Shown here piece after piece: positions 16,444 to 25,097 of a stretch of 64,000 nucleotides of DNA. The notes under the pieces were generated by a model. The model was given only the letters and a program-made list of their open reading frames with translations. It did not search any database and was not told the origin of the DNA. Positions within the stretch are counted from its first letter, which is position 1; every line of letters starts with the position of its first letter. The stretch comes from Pseudonocardia parietis (lineage in GTDB: Bacteria; Actinomycetota; Actinomycetes; Mycobacteriales; Pseudonocardiaceae). The position numbers and the translations under genes are program-made. Where the stretch lies: the NCBI RefSeq assembly GCF_017876315.1, contig NZ_JAGINU010000001.1, positions 2,046,001-2,110,000 of the forward strand, read 5' to 3'.

Positions 16444-17372
16444 CCGGCCAGCCGCGCCAGGACGGCGTCGAGGACGGCCGGGACGTCCGGCGCGGACAGC
16501 ACGTCGACCGGCGGGGTCGTCGCGTCCGGGGCCCGGTACGGGACCGTCGCGCCGCGGGCCGGCCCGAACCCGGTGTCCACGCCCAGCGGGATCGGCGTCG
16601 CGGCGAGCGAGCCGGGGGCGACGCATTCCAGCAGCGCGATCGCGTCGTGCAGGGCGACGGCGTCACGGCCGTACCGGTCCCGGTAGTAGCCGTAGTAGGG
16701 CGCGATCATCGCCGCGAGCTCGGCGCACACCGGCCCCGCGCCGGTCAGCGCGGCGATCCACTCCGGGCCGGCCGCGCAGCCGAGCGTGGTCTCGAGCGGT
16801 ACCAGGGCGACCGGGACCCGGTCCTGGGTGAGGACGCGGTGCGCGGCCTCCGGGTCGGCGTGCACGTTGAACTCCGCGGCGCCGGTGATGTTCCCACCGC
16901 CGATCGCGCCGCCCATGACGACGATCCGCTCGATCCGCTCCGCCAGACCGGGATGGGCCGCCAGCAGGAGCGCGGTGTCGGTGAGCGGGCCGATCGAGGC
17001 GATCGTGACCGGCTCGCGGGTCTCCTCCAGCACGCGGGCCATCAACGCGATCCCGGAACCGGGGTGCGGCGCGACCGGCTCGGGCAGGTGCGCCGCACGC
17101 CCGCCGAGGCCGTCGTCGCCGTGCACGTGGCCGGCGCGCAGCGCACGCCGGTGCACCAGCGGCTGCTCCGCGCCGGCGCCGAGCGGCACGTCCTCGCGCC
17201 CGGCGAGGGCCAGGATCCGCCCGGCGTTGTCCAGCGTGCGCTCGGGCCCGACGTTGCCGAACGCCGCGACGACCGCCCGGACGTCCACCTCCGGGCTGCG
17301 CAGGGCCAGCACGAGCGCGACGGCGTCGTCCACGCCCGGGTCGGTGTCGATGATCAGCGGGCGTGCGGGCAC
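16416..17372 (-). CDS. Nucleoside hydrolase (IunH/RihA family)
   Basis: 318-aa enzyme that hydrolyses ribonucleosides to base and ribose, in the cytoplasm, for salvage. The calcium-binding signature IDTDPGVDDAVAL (residues 8-20) is complete. Conserved TIASIGPLTD, IVVMGGAI and AEFNVHADPEAA follow. The His in LHDAIAL near the C-terminal third matches the catalytic-site region. Length is typical (about 310). Specificity for purine, pyrimidine or nicotinamide ribosides cannot be assigned. The last 28 bases are antisense to the LuxR-type gene. Confidence 0.92.
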   Translation of the reverse strand: MPARPLIIDTDPGVDDAVALVLALRSPEVDVRAVVAAFGNVGPERTLDNAGRILALAGREDVPLGAGAEQPLVHRRALRAGHVHGDDGLGGRAAHLPEPVAPHPGSGIALMARVLEETREPVTIASIGPLTDTALLLAAHPGLAERIERIVVMGGAIGGGNITGAAEFNVHADPEAAHRVLTQDRVPVALVPLETTLGCAAGPEWIAALTGAGPVCAELAAMIAPYYGYYRDRYGRDAVALHDAIALLECVAPGSLAATPIPLGVDTGFGPARGATVPYRAPDATTPPVDVLSAPDVPAVLDAVLARLAGQASPCSIA

Positions 17373-17381
17373 CGCCGCAGC

Positions 17382-17588
17382 CTATTCGCTGCGGGTGGGC
17401 TCGTCGTCGTTCTCGGCGTCCAGCTCGCGGGCGGCGGCCTCGGTGGCGCCGGCGTCGTCGGTGGACCCGGCCGGGCGGGGGTTGCCCGCGTGGTCGCGGT
17501 CGTCGCGCACGGTGCCCGCGCCGCCGCCGGAGGTCAGCTCGTCGGTCCCGATGTCGAACCCGCCGTCGGGCTCGCGATGCTCGGTCAT
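17382..17588 (-). CDS. Small acidic, probably disordered protein
   Basis: 68-aa protein beginning MTEHREPDGGFDIGTDEL and ending DDEPTRSE, rich in Asp, Glu, Ala and Gly with no hydrophobic core. ATG 17588 lacks an obvious ribosome-binding site. It lies 9 bases upstream of the nucleoside hydrolase in the same direction and could share its transcript. Unrecognised; the regular reading frame and opposite-strand promoter at 17627 support it being a real gene. Confidence 0.45.
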   Translation of the reverse strand: MTEHREPDGGFDIGTDELTSGGGAGTVRDDRDHAGNPRPAGSTDDAGATEAAARELDAENDDEPTRSE

Positions 17589-17626
17589 GCGGGGCAGGTA
17601 CCCGCGGAACGGCACGGGCACACGCC

Positions 17627-17632
17627 TAGGGT
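17627..17632 (+). promoter_or_regulatory. Leaderless -10 box of the hexapeptide acyltransferase gene
   Basis: TAGGGT, 7 bases, then GTG at 17640, the same geometry as at 12092. Confidence 0.6.
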
Positions 17633-17639
17633 CGGTGAC

Positions 17640-18350
17640 GTGCGATCGCAGCAGCCCGATCCGGAGCAGGCCCGGCTGGTCACGACGTCCTCGCTGCGCT
17701 GGATCCTGCGCCACCGCGCGTTCACGCCGTGGTACCTGCTGCGGTACTGGCGGCTGCTGGTCCTGCGGCTGCGACACCCGCACGTCGTGCTGCGCGGCAT
17801 GGTCTTCCTCGGTAAGGGCGTGACGATCGAGGCCCGCCCCGGTCTCGGGCGTCTGGAGATCGGTCGCTGGGTGCACGTCGGTGACGGCACGGCGCTGCGC
17901 TGCCACGAGGGCTCGATGCGCATCGGCGACAAGGTGGTCTTCGGCCGCAACAACACGCTGAACTGCTACCTCGACGTCGAGGTGGGCGCGACGACGCTGG
18001 TCGCGGACTGGGTGTACGTCACCGACTTCGACCACCGCACCGACGACGTGCACCGGCCGATCAAGGACCAGGGCATCGTGAAGTCGCCGGTGCGGATCGG
18101 CGAGGGCTGCTGGCTGGGTGTGAAGACCTCGGTGCTGCGCGGCACCCGGATCGGCCCCGGTGTGGTGCTCGGGGCGCACGCGGTCGCCCGGGGGGACATC
18201 CCCGCCGACTCGATCGCCGTCGGGACACCGGCGCGGGTGGTCCGGGACCGCCGGGCCGACTACGAGGCCGCCGCCGCCGAGCGTGCCGCCGTCGTGGACA
18301 TGGCGCGCAAGGCCGACCACGCGCTGCGTGCCCGCCTGGACCACGGCTGA
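17640..18350 (+). CDS. Left-handed beta-helix (hexapeptide) acyltransferase
   Basis: 236-aa protein with hexapeptide repeats from about residue 60 to 195 (VTIEARPGLGRLEIG, MRIGDKVVFGRN, PVRIGEGCWLGVKTSVLRGTRIGPG) and a final VGTPARVVRD typical of LbH O-acetyltransferases. His in DFDHRTDDVH is near the usual catalytic site. Family members acetylate sugars or glycans. GTG 17640 follows the leaderless TAGGGT box. The last codons and the stop lie inside a 21-bp tandem repeat. Acceptor substrate unknown. Confidence 0.82.
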   Translation: MRSQQPDPEQARLVTTSSLRWILRHRAFTPWYLLRYWRLLVLRLRHPHVVLRGMVFLGKGVTIEARPGLGRLEIGRWVHVGDGTALRCHEGSMRIGDKVVFGRNNTLNCYLDVEVGATTLVADWVYVTDFDHRTDDVHRPIKDQGIVKSPVRIGEGCWLGVKTSVLRGTRIGPGVVLGAHAVARGDIPADSIAVGTPARVVRDRRADYEAAAAERAAVVDMARKADHALRARLDHG

Positions 18351-18392
18351 GCACTCCTGGACCACGGCTGTGCACTCCTGGACCACGGCTGA
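18336..18392 (+). repeat. 21-bp tandem repeat containing a stop codon
   Basis: Three copies of CTGGACCACGGCTGAGCACT(C) at 18336, 18357 and 18378 (last one partial). The first copy carries the stop codon of the acyltransferase gene. Confidence 0.85.
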
Positions 18393-18422
18393 GTCCGCCC
18401 GGGTCGCTGTCCGGCGGCGGGG

Positions 18423-19673
18423 TCAGCGGGTCCGGTCGAACAGGTTGCCGGTGGGGATCTTCGGGCGGGGAACGGCCTGCGGTACCCGGGCGCGGGCGTC
18501 GCGGTAGACCTCGGCGGTCCGCGCGGCGATCACCGGCCAGGCGAAGTCGGTGCGCAGCCGGGCCCGCGCGGCCCGGGCCCGGCGCCGCGAGGCCCGCGGA
18601 TCGGACAGGGCGCGGTCGACGGCGTCGGCGATACCCGGCACGTCCCCGGGCGCGAAGCCGAGCCCGGTCTCGCCGTCGCGCACGAGCTCACCGAGCCCGC
18701 CCGCCGTGGAGGCGACGAGCGTCGCCCCGACCGCCGCGGCCTCCAGCGCGACGATCCCGAACGGCTCGTACCGGCTCGGCAGCACGACCGCGGCCGCGGC
18801 CTGCAGCAGCGCGGTCAGCTCAGCGTCGGGCAGGTGTCCGAGGAAGTCGACCGAGCGCTTGACCCGGTGCTCGGTGGCGCGCGCCTCCAGCATCTCCTGC
18901 TGGGTGCCGCTCCCGGCGACGAGCAGCCGCGTCCCTCGGTGCCGGCGCCGGATCCGGGGCAGCGCCGCGATCAGGTCCTGGACACCCTTCTCGTACTCCA
19001 GCCGTCCGAAGTAGACGAGCCGTGGCCCGGTGCGGCCGGACGGCGGCGGCGCAGCCCGGGCACGGGCCCGCCAGCGCCCGGGGTCGATGCCGTTGTGCAC
19101 CACGTGGACCGCGCCGGGTTCGAGGTCGTACAGCGTCGCCACCTCAGCACGCATCGCCGACGAGCAGGTGATCACCTCGTCGGCCCGCTGCGCCAGCCAC
19201 CACTCGGTGGAGTGCACCTGCCGGTTCATCGGGCCCGGCAGCCAGCCGGAGTGCCGGCCGGCCTCGGTCGCGTGCAGGGTCGCGACCAGCGGCACGCCGA
19301 GGACGTCGGCCAGCGTGATCGCGGGGTGTGCGACGAGCCAGTCGTGGGCGTGGACGACGTCCGGGCGCCAGCCCGGGAGCAGGCCGGTGAGCGCGTGCCG
19401 CAGCAGCGCGTGCCCCATCCCGAGCGTCCAGGCGACGAGGTCGCTCGAGAACTCCAGGTGTGGCGGGTCCTCCGCGACCCGCAGCACCCGCACGCCGTCG
19501 ACGGTCTCCTCGACCGTGGGGTGGGTGCCGGCGTCGGTTCCGGTGGGTGCCCGGGAGAGTACGACGACGTCGTGCCCGGCCACGACCAGCTCGCGGGCCA
19601 GGGCGTGCACGTGCCGGCCCAGCCCGCCGACGACGACCGGCGGGAACTCCCAGCTGACCATCAGCACCCGCAT
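18423..19673 (-). CDS. GT4 glucosyltransferase (Rv3032-like)
   Basis: 416-aa retaining glycosyltransferase of family GT4. The N-terminal domain has the donor-side GGLGRHVHALARELV motif. The C-terminal domain has FGRLEYEKGVQDLI and the EPFGIVALEA motif with its two conserved glutamates. The gene follows GH57 and methyltransferase genes in the same order as Rv3030-Rv3031-Rv3032, where the GT4 enzyme is proposed to build the alpha-1,4-glucan of MGLP and to contribute to glycogen. ATG 19673 starts MRVLMVSWEFPP, the family N-terminus; 56 bases separate it from the GH57 stop, with a palindromic motif in the gap. Confidence 0.85.
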   Translation of the reverse strand: MRVLMVSWEFPPVVVGGLGRHVHALARELVVAGHDVVVLSRAPTGTDAGTHPTVEETVDGVRVLRVAEDPPHLEFSSDLVAWTLGMGHALLRHALTGLLPGWRPDVVHAHDWLVAHPAITLADVLGVPLVATLHATEAGRHSGWLPGPMNRQVHSTEWWLAQRADEVITCSSAMRAEVATLYDLEPGAVHVVHNGIDPGRWRARARAAPPPSGRTGPRLVYFGRLEYEKGVQDLIAALPRIRRRHRGTRLLVAGSGTQQEMLEARATEHRVKRSVDFLGHLPDAELTALLQAAAAVVLPSRYEPFGIVALEAAAVGATLVASTAGGLGELVRDGETGLGFAPGDVPGIADAVDRALSDPRASRRRARAARARLRTDFAWPVIAARTAEVYRDARARVPQAVPRPKIPTGNLFDRTR

Positions 19674-19703
19674 CGTCCGATACTGGCAAACGCCGGCCCT
19701 CTG

Positions 19704-19718
19704 GTTACCGCCGGGTAG
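19704..19718 (-). promoter_or_regulatory. Palindrome CTACCCGGCGGTAAC between GH57 and GT4 genes
   Basis: On the minus strand this 15-mer matches the etfBA upstream motif (22877-22891) in 13 of 15 positions, differing only at the two central bases. It looks like a dyad operator with TACC/GGTA arms. The regulator is unknown. Confidence 0.4.
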
Positions 19719-19729
19719 TGCACGGGTGG

Positions 19730-21265
19730 TCAGGCCGGGCGGGCGAGGTCCCGCGCGTCGACGTGGCCGAAGGTCGGTACGGGTGCATCCGTCCAGTGCG
19801 CGACCCGGCGCTGCGCGGCGCGCCGGCGCCCCTCCCGCAGCAGCCCGGAGAGCTCGGCGACCCGGCCGGCGTGCGTCGTGGCGCGGGATCGGGCGTACTC
19901 GGCGGCGGAGTCCTTGGTGACCATGAATGCCCAGTCGCTGGACAGCGCGTGCAGGGCCTGGTCGACCAGCAGGTCCGCGAGCGGGTCCCGGACGTCCGGG
20001 CGCAGCGACGGGCCCCCTCCGGCCGGCACCGTGTCCACAGCGGACAGGAGGTCGCGCTGGACGTCGCCGCCCCGTGCCACGAAGTCGGCGACCTGCGGTC
20101 CGGCCCAGACCTGCCAGTCCTTCCCGGACCCCCACGAACACTCCGGCAGTGTCACCGGGTCGCCGACCAGGCCGTCGTCGATCGCCCCGCCGAGCGTCCG
20201 GACGGCGACCCCGGCCTCGGGCAGCAGCCGCAGCACCGCCGCGAGCCAGGCCGGCCCCTCGTGCCACCAGTGCCCGAACAGCTCGGTGTCGAACGCGGCC
20301 ACGGTCAGCGCGGGCCGCCCGGTGGACCCGCGCAGCGCACGGAGCCGGGCCACGACGGTGTCGACGAAGTCCCGCGCGTCCCGCTCGACGGCGTGCTGCG
20401 CGAGGGCCGGCGCGTAGGGCTCCTTGCGTTCCGACGGCACCCGGCGGCCGGTGACCCGGGCCGGCTTCAGGCCCGACGGGTGGTCCCAGGTGTGGAAGTC
20501 GCGGTACTCGGCGGAACCGGGGTAGCCCTTGCGCGGCGACCACACCCGGTAGGTGACCTCCAGGTCCCGGCCCACGCAGAGCACGTCGGAGGTGCCGACC
20601 GGGCGGGCGAGCGCGGAGTCCCCGCGCAGCGCGGGCCCGTCGACGAGGAACCGGCGCACGCCCGCGTCGGCGTAGTCGTGCTCCATCCCCGGCGCGTAGC
20701 CGCACTCCGGTGCCCAGATCCCGGCCGGGCGCGCGCCGAGCCGCAGCGCCTGGTCGTCCAGGCCGGCCCGCAGCGAGAAGGCCCGGACCCGGGGGGTGAG
20801 CAGCGGCTGGAACGGGTGCGCGGCCGGCCCGCCGAGCAGCTCGACCGCACCGGAGTCGCGCAGCGCACGCAGTGCGGGGGAGCCGCCGTGGCGCCAGTGC
20901 GCCTCGAACTCCGCGGTCGCGGCCGTCGAGACCCGGTGCTCGTGCGCGGCGAGGTCCGGCAGCCGGGTCGCCGCCGAGTGCGCCCGCAACGTCCAGTCGC
21001 CCAGCCAGTCGTGCATCCCGCGCAGGCAGTACGGGTCGTCGAGCTGGGCGGCGAGGATCGGTGTGACACCGAGGGTGGCGAGCTGGCCGCGTCCCTCGGC
21101 GGCGAGCTCGCGCAGCGTCGCCACCACCGGGAGGTACGAGTGCGCCCACGACTGGTAGAGCCACTCCTCGCCGACCGGCCAGCGTCCGTGCCGGGCGAGC
21201 AGCGGCAGGTGCGAGTGCAGGACCAGGCAGAACGTCCCGACCGTCCCCGTCCCCGTCGCCGTCAC
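19730..21265 (-). CDS. GH57 alpha-1,4-glucan branching enzyme (Rv3031-like)
   Basis: 511-aa GH57 protein. The catalytic nucleophile Glu is in IWAPECGYAPG and the acid/base Asp in AFDTELFGHWWHEG, both matching GH57 branching enzymes. The N-terminal block is CLVLHSHLPLLARHG. It would introduce alpha-1,6 branches into the glucan made by the adjacent GT4 enzyme. GTG at 21265 overlaps the TGA of the upstream methyltransferase as GTGA, so translation is coupled; a longer frame to 21379 lies inside that gene. Same operon as the MTase and GT4 genes. Confidence 0.88.
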   Translation of the reverse strand: MTATGTGTVGTFCLVLHSHLPLLARHGRWPVGEEWLYQSWAHSYLPVVATLRELAAEGRGQLATLGVTPILAAQLDDPYCLRGMHDWLGDWTLRAHSAATRLPDLAAHEHRVSTAATAEFEAHWRHGGSPALRALRDSGAVELLGGPAAHPFQPLLTPRVRAFSLRAGLDDQALRLGARPAGIWAPECGYAPGMEHDYADAGVRRFLVDGPALRGDSALARPVGTSDVLCVGRDLEVTYRVWSPRKGYPGSAEYRDFHTWDHPSGLKPARVTGRRVPSERKEPYAPALAQHAVERDARDFVDTVVARLRALRGSTGRPALTVAAFDTELFGHWWHEGPAWLAAVLRLLPEAGVAVRTLGGAIDDGLVGDPVTLPECSWGSGKDWQVWAGPQVADFVARGGDVQRDLLSAVDTVPAGGGPSLRPDVRDPLADLLVDQALHALSSDWAFMVTKDSAAEYARSRATTHAGRVAELSGLLREGRRRAAQRRVAHWTDAPVPTFGHVDARDLARPA

Positions 21266-22005
21266 TGGGGCCGGACCGCCGTGACGAGCAGGTCGAGCGA
21301 GCCGTCGAGATCGCGGTCGTGCAGCTCGAAGTCCGAGGACCGGACGACGGCGACGTCCGCGGCCAGCTCCGGCGGCCACGGCTCACCGGACAGGGCCAGC
21401 CGGGTCTGCGCCTCGATCAGCCCGCCGTGCCGCTCGTCCATCGCCCGCAGCCGCGGCCCGTGGTGCAGCCCGCGGACGACGACGTGGTCGAACCCGGCGT
21501 CGTGCACCAGACCGGCCAGCTCGCGCGGGTCGAGCTCGCGGGTGTGGAACGGGTTCAACGGTGTGTCGCGGCCCGGGGAGAAGGTGATCCGGTTCGGCGT
21601 CGAGATCATCAGGGTCCCGCCGGGACGCACCACGCGGCGACACTCACCGAGGAACCGTTCCTGCTCCCACAGGTGCTCGATGACCTGCAACGAGACCACC
21701 ACGTCGGCGCTCGCGTCGGATGCCGGCAGCGCCACCAGGTTCGCGCGTGCCACGTCCACCCTCGGGTAACGTCCCCGGACGTGCTCGACCGTCGGCGCGT
21801 CGTAGTCCAGCGCCAGCACCCGGCGCGCGGTCCCGGCCAGCAGGTCGGCGCCGTAGCCCTCACCGCAGCCTGCCTCGAGCACCGTGGCGCCGGAGCAGTC
21901 GGCGGCGATCGCCGCGTAGACGACCTCGTGCCGGCGGAACCAGTAGTTCTCGTGCGAGATGCCCGGGACGGTTCGCTCACCGGTGAGGGGCAGGCTGCTG
22001 GTCAC
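21262..22005 (-). CDS. SAM-dependent methyltransferase (Rv3030-like, MGLP cluster)
   Basis: 247-aa class I methyltransferase. Motif I VLEAGCGEGYGADLL, LALDYDAPTVEHV, and VVSLQVIEHLWEQ with RRVVRPGGTLMISTPN are clear. The N-terminus LTGERTVPGISHENYWFRRHEVVY matches my memory of Rv3030, proposed to methylate glucose units of MGLP. GTG at 22005 has GGAG eight bases upstream. It is the first gene of the MTase-GH57-GT4 unit and is transcribed away from etfBA, as in mycobacteria. The exact hydroxyl methylated is not deducible. Confidence 0.82.
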   Translation of the reverse strand: MTSSLPLTGERTVPGISHENYWFRRHEVVYAAIAADCSGATVLEAGCGEGYGADLLAGTARRVLALDYDAPTVEHVRGRYPRVDVARANLVALPASDASADVVVSLQVIEHLWEQERFLGECRRVVRPGGTLMISTPNRITFSPGRDTPLNPFHTRELDPRELAGLVHDAGFDHVVVRGLHHGPRLRAMDERHGGLIEAQTRLALSGEPWPPELAADVAVVRSSDFELHDRDLDGSLDLLVTAVRPQ

Positions 22006-22150
22006 GGGCCCGACTCCATCACGACGCCCCGCACGGCCGGGAACCCGGTCCCGGTGCGGATACCCGGAAATCCGGATCATCCGGGCAACTCCACACCCTG
22101 CCCGAACGTCATCCCAGCGGGAGTCCCCGACGGCGAGGAGGTCTGCGAGC

Positions 22151-22426
22151 ATGCGTGAGACGGTCACCGACGAGGAGACGCTGACCCTCACGATCACCGG
22201 CCGGACCGGGTCGTGGCTGGTCTCCGGTGTTCTCGGCGGCCAGGACCTGCCGCTGCAGGGGATGGACGACCGGGGACTGCGGGAGATGCTCCAGGCGATG
22301 CTCCCCGCCCGTGCCGCCACCGCCACTGCGACCGCCACTGCCGCCGGCGCCCACCGCCGCCCGGAGAGCCCCGCGACCGCCCCGGGGGTGCAGCGGCGCG
22401 GTGGCCGTCACCGGCGGGCCGGCTGA
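22151..22426 (+). CDS. Small hypothetical protein, 91 aa
   Basis: Unrecognised. ATG 22151 is supported by GAGGAGG nine bases upstream. The N-terminal half MRETVTDEETLTLTITGRTG looks beta-structured; then comes SGVLGGQDLPLQGM, and the C-terminal third is an Ala/Thr run followed by a basic tail (QRRGGRHRRAG). It is divergent from the methyltransferase gene with 145 bases between, and convergent with the next small gene (10 bases). Confidence 0.55.
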   Translation: MRETVTDEETLTLTITGRTGSWLVSGVLGGQDLPLQGMDDRGLREMLQAMLPARAATATATATAAGAHRRPESPATAPGVQRRGGRHRRAG

Positions 22427-22436
22427 GCCCGGCGGG

Positions 22437-22727
22437 TCAGCCCGGGTCACCCACGATCGTCACCACGCCGCCGACGTCATTGCGCAGCCACGCCAGGAGC
22501 GTGGCGTCCTCCAGCGTCAGCGGCACCTCGGGCCCGCCCCACCCCAGCCGGGTGGTCGGCCGGTGCGCCAGCGCGTCCTCGAGCATCGCCGCGAGGCCCT
22601 CGGTGGCGCGGATCGTCACCCCGTCGTGCCGGACGGTCCGGCTGCCCGGCACGTCCTCGTCCGCGTGTGGGCTCGTGCTCACCACGTAGCCGGTCCCCAG
22701 ACGGTCGTCGAACCCCGTCACCTGCAC
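22437..22727 (-). CDS. Small hypothetical protein, 96 aa
   Basis: Unrecognised. GTG 22727 is preceded by GGGAG six bases upstream; a longer frame to 22946 would cover the etfBA promoter. The sequence reads VQVTGFDDRLGTGYVV at the start and VGGVVTIVGDPG at the end, soluble, with a mixed alpha/beta look. It is transcribed away from etfBA. Confidence 0.55.
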   Translation of the reverse strand: MQVTGFDDRLGTGYVVSTSPHADEDVPGSRTVRHDGVTIRATEGLAAMLEDALAHRPTTRLGWGGPEVPLTLEDATLLAWLRNDVGGVVTIVGDPG

Positions 22728-22873
22728 GGCGGCTCCCTTCTGCCGGTGCGCGAGGTGCCGACCGTAGCGAAATCCGGCCCTCGTCTCGGGGGAACGAGGT
22801 GTGACGTCGTGCGTACCGGGCGTGGATGAGTCCCGCTCGTGAGTACCGTCACCGGGCATCAGCGTTTGCCACG

Positions 22874-22893
22874 TTGCTACCCGCTGGTAACAA
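22874..22893 (+). promoter_or_regulatory. Dyad element upstream of etfBA
   Basis: TTGCTACC-CGCT-GGTAACAA, inverted arms of 8 with one mismatch. The core CTACCCGCTGGTAAC recurs in the glucan operon at 19704-19718. It lies about 30 bases before the TAGGGT box and may bind a TetR-type lipid regulator (inference). Confidence 0.5.
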
Positions 22894-22906
22894 TGAACGT
22901 CACAGT

Positions 22907-22927
22907 GGCACGGCGTGCCATTAGGGT
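22907..22927 (+). promoter_or_regulatory. etfBA promoter and dyad
   Basis: GGCAC-GGC-GTGCC dyad followed by the -10 box TAGGGT (22922-22927). This implies a 5' UTR of nearly 190 bases before etfB. The 394-base gap 22728-23121 otherwise holds no gene I can support. Confidence 0.5.
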
Positions 22928-23121
22928 ACGACGCTGGCAGAGTCATCAGCTACACGACGGGCGCGACGCCGCGGCCCACCCCCGCTCGGCAGAGCGCGCG
23001 GCGCTGCACCGTCACGGTGACGCGAGGCGGACCGGACCGGACGACCGGACCCGGCCCGCGAACGGACGACGCGGTGTGCGCGTGGGCGCAGGCCGCCGCG
23101 GCAGGAGGTCGAAAAGGTCCT

Positions 23122-23907
23122 ATGAAGATCGTGACCCTGGTGAAGCAGGTGGCCGACACCTACTCGGAGCGGAAGCTGTCCGACTCCGACCACACCCTCG
23201 ACCGGGAGGGCACCGAGGCGGTCATCGACGAGATCAACGAGCGCGCCGTGGAGCAGTCCCTCCAGTTGAAGGAGGCTGCCGGTGACGGCGAGGTGGTCGT
23301 GGTGTGCATGGGCCCGGACCGGGCCACGGACGCCATCCGCAAGGCGCTGTCGATGGGCGCGGACGCGGCGGTGCATCTGTCGGACGAGGCGATCCACGGC
23401 TCGTGCGCGGTGCAGACCGCTCGTGCGTTGACCAAGCTGATCGGCACCGTCGAGGGCTGGGACCTGGTGGTCGCCGGTAACTCGGCGTCGGACGGCCAGG
23501 TCGCCGCGGTGCCGGCGATGATCGCGGACCTGCTGGGCGTGCCGGCTCTGACCCACGCCAACGAGCTGTCGGTGTCGGGGTCGACGGTGACGGTGAAGCG
23601 GGAGACCGACGACGGTGTGACGCACCTGTCGGCCCAGCTGCCGGCGGTGGTGTCGGTCGGGGAGAAGTCGAACGAGCCGCGCTACCCCTCGTTCAAGGGG
23701 ATCATGGCGGCGAAGAAGAAGCCGGTGACCAGCCTGGACCTGGCGGGTGCGGGGATCGACGCCTCGGAGGTCGGTCTGGGCAACGCGCTGGTGACGGTGA
23801 CGTCGTCGGCGCCGAAGCCGCCGAAGCAGGCCGGGGAGAAGGTCACCGACGAGGGCGACGGCGGCGCGAAGATCGCCGAGTTCCTGGTCGGTCAGAAGCT
23901 GATCTGA
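23122..23907 (+). CDS. etfB: Electron transfer flavoprotein beta subunit
   Basis: 261-aa FixA/EtfB. With EtfA it forms the soluble AMP/FAD-containing heterodimer that takes electrons from acyl-CoA dehydrogenases to the respiratory chain. The start MKIVTLVKQVADTYSERKL, the AMP-loop region VVVCMGPDRATDAIRKALSMGAD and VAGNSASDGQVAAVPAMIADLLG are characteristic. ATG 23122 follows AGGAGG and a closer AAAAGG. Same position and order as Rv3029c, divergent from the MGLP-like genes. Confidence 0.95.
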   Translation: MKIVTLVKQVADTYSERKLSDSDHTLDREGTEAVIDEINERAVEQSLQLKEAAGDGEVVVVCMGPDRATDAIRKALSMGADAAVHLSDEAIHGSCAVQTARALTKLIGTVEGWDLVVAGNSASDGQVAAVPAMIADLLGVPALTHANELSVSGSTVTVKRETDDGVTHLSAQLPAVVSVGEKSNEPRYPSFKGIMAAKKKPVTSLDLAGAGIDASEVGLGNALVTVTSSAPKPPKQAGEKVTDEGDGGAKIAEFLVGQKLI

Positions 23908-23958
23908 GCCCTGTCAACGGTTCGACAACCACTTCGCCCTTTCTAGGAGATTCGACTC

Positions 23959-24906
23959 ATGGCTGAGGTTCTGGTTCTCGTCGACCACGTCGACGGGCAG
24001 ATCAAGAAGACGACGTACGAGCTGCTGACCGCCGCCCGCGCACTGGGTGAGCCGTCGGCGGTGGTGGTGGGTGCCGCCGGTGTGGCGGACAAGCTGGCCG
24101 ACGGGCTGGCCGAGAACGGCGCGGAGAAGATCTACGTCGCCGAGACCGACTCGACCGATTTCCTGTCCCCCGAGGTGGGGGTGCTGGAGTCGCTGATCGG
24201 GTCGGTGGGCCCGGCCGGGGTTCTGATCTCGGCGTCGGCCAACGGTAAGGAGACCGCCGGGCGGCTGGCCGTGCGGACCGGGTCGGGCCTGCTGTCCGAC
24301 GTGGTCGGCATCGGCGCCGACGGGGTGTCGCACTCGATCTTCGGTGGTGCCTACACCGCCGAGGCCAAGGCGACCACCGGGCACCCGGTGATCACGGTGC
24401 GCCCGGGTGCGATCGACATCGAGGCGTCGGCCGGTGCCGGTGCCCGCGAGAGCGTGGAGGTTCCGGCCGCGGCCGGGCGCCAGGCCACCGTGACCGGCCG
24501 TGAGCCGCTGCAGGGCGGGTCGCGCCCGGACCTGACCGAGGCGACCGTGATCGTCTCCGGTGGGCGTGGTGTGGGGTCGGCCGACGACTTCTCCGTCGTC
24601 GAGGGCCTCGCGGACTCGCTCGGTGCCGCGGTCGGTGCCTCGCGTGCCGCGGTGGACTCGGGCTACTACCCGCCGCAGTTCCAGGTCGGGCAGACCGGCA
24701 AGTCGGTGTCGCCGCAGCTCTACATCGCCCTGGGTATCTCGGGTGCGATCCAGCACCGGGCCGGGATGCAGACGTCGAAGACGATCGTCGCGGTGAACAA
24801 GGACGAGGAGGCGCCGATCTTCGAGGTCGCCGACTTCGGCATCGTCGGTGACCTGTTCAAGGTCGCGCCGCAGCTGCAGGACGAGGTCACCAAGCGCAAG
24901 AGCTGA
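23959..24906 (+). CDS. etfA: Electron transfer flavoprotein alpha subunit
   Basis: 315-aa FixB/EtfA. The N-terminal domain [17 protein letters not shown] precedes the C-terminal FAD-binding domain with VSGGRGVGS and the signature [16 protein letters not shown] followed by [20 protein letters not shown]. It binds the redox FAD of the heterodimer. ATG 23959 has TAGGAG nine bases upstream. It is 51 bases after etfB and surely cotranscribed. A strong 14-bp hairpin follows the stop. Confidence 0.95.
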   Translation: MAEVLVLVDHVDGQIKKTTYELLTAARALGEPSAVVVGAAGVADKLADGLAENGAEKIYVAETDSTDFLSPEVGVLESLIGSVGPAGVLISASANGKETAGRLAVRTGSGLLSDVVGIGADGVSHSIFGGAYTAEAKATTGHPVITVRPGAIDIEASAGAGARESVEVPAAAGRQATVTGREPLQGGSRPDLTEATVIVSGGRGVGSADDFSVVEGLADSLGAAVGASRAAVDSGYYPPQFQVGQTGKSVSPQLYIALGISGAIQHRAGMQTSKTIVAVNKDEEAPIFEVADFGIVGDLFKVAPQLQDEVTKRKS

Positions 24907-24923
24907 CGCTCGATCTCGCCGTA

Positions 24924-24957
24924 CGACGCCCGGGTGCCACCGTGCACCCGGGCGTCG
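24924..24957 (+). terminator. Hairpin terminator after etfA
   Basis: CGACGCCCGGGTGC and GCACCCGGGCGTCG form a perfect 14-bp stem with a 6-base loop, 18 bases after the etfA stop. There is no T-tract, as is common in high-GC actinobacteria. Confidence 0.65.
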
Positions 24958-25097
24958 TCGTGTGTGGCGGCGCCGTTCACCTCGTTCTACCTGCGACGAC
25001 ACCCCGCAGCGAGTGTGGGCACGCGTTCACCCGCGCGCCATCGCCGGGTCGTCGCGGAACCGTCCGGGCGTCGCAGGAGCCCGGTACCAACACCCGC

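Noticed and set aside
16647..17639. Long upstream extension of the hexapeptide acyltransferase
   Set aside because: It is antisense to the nucleoside hydrolase and is separated from the real protein by a leaderless promoter and GTG start at 17640.
18423..21386. One open frame of 987 codons spanning the GT4 and GH57 genes
   Set aside because: Only the downstream part codes the GT4 protein; the rest is an Arg/Ala-rich out-of-frame reading of the GH57 gene, which has a coherent product in another frame.
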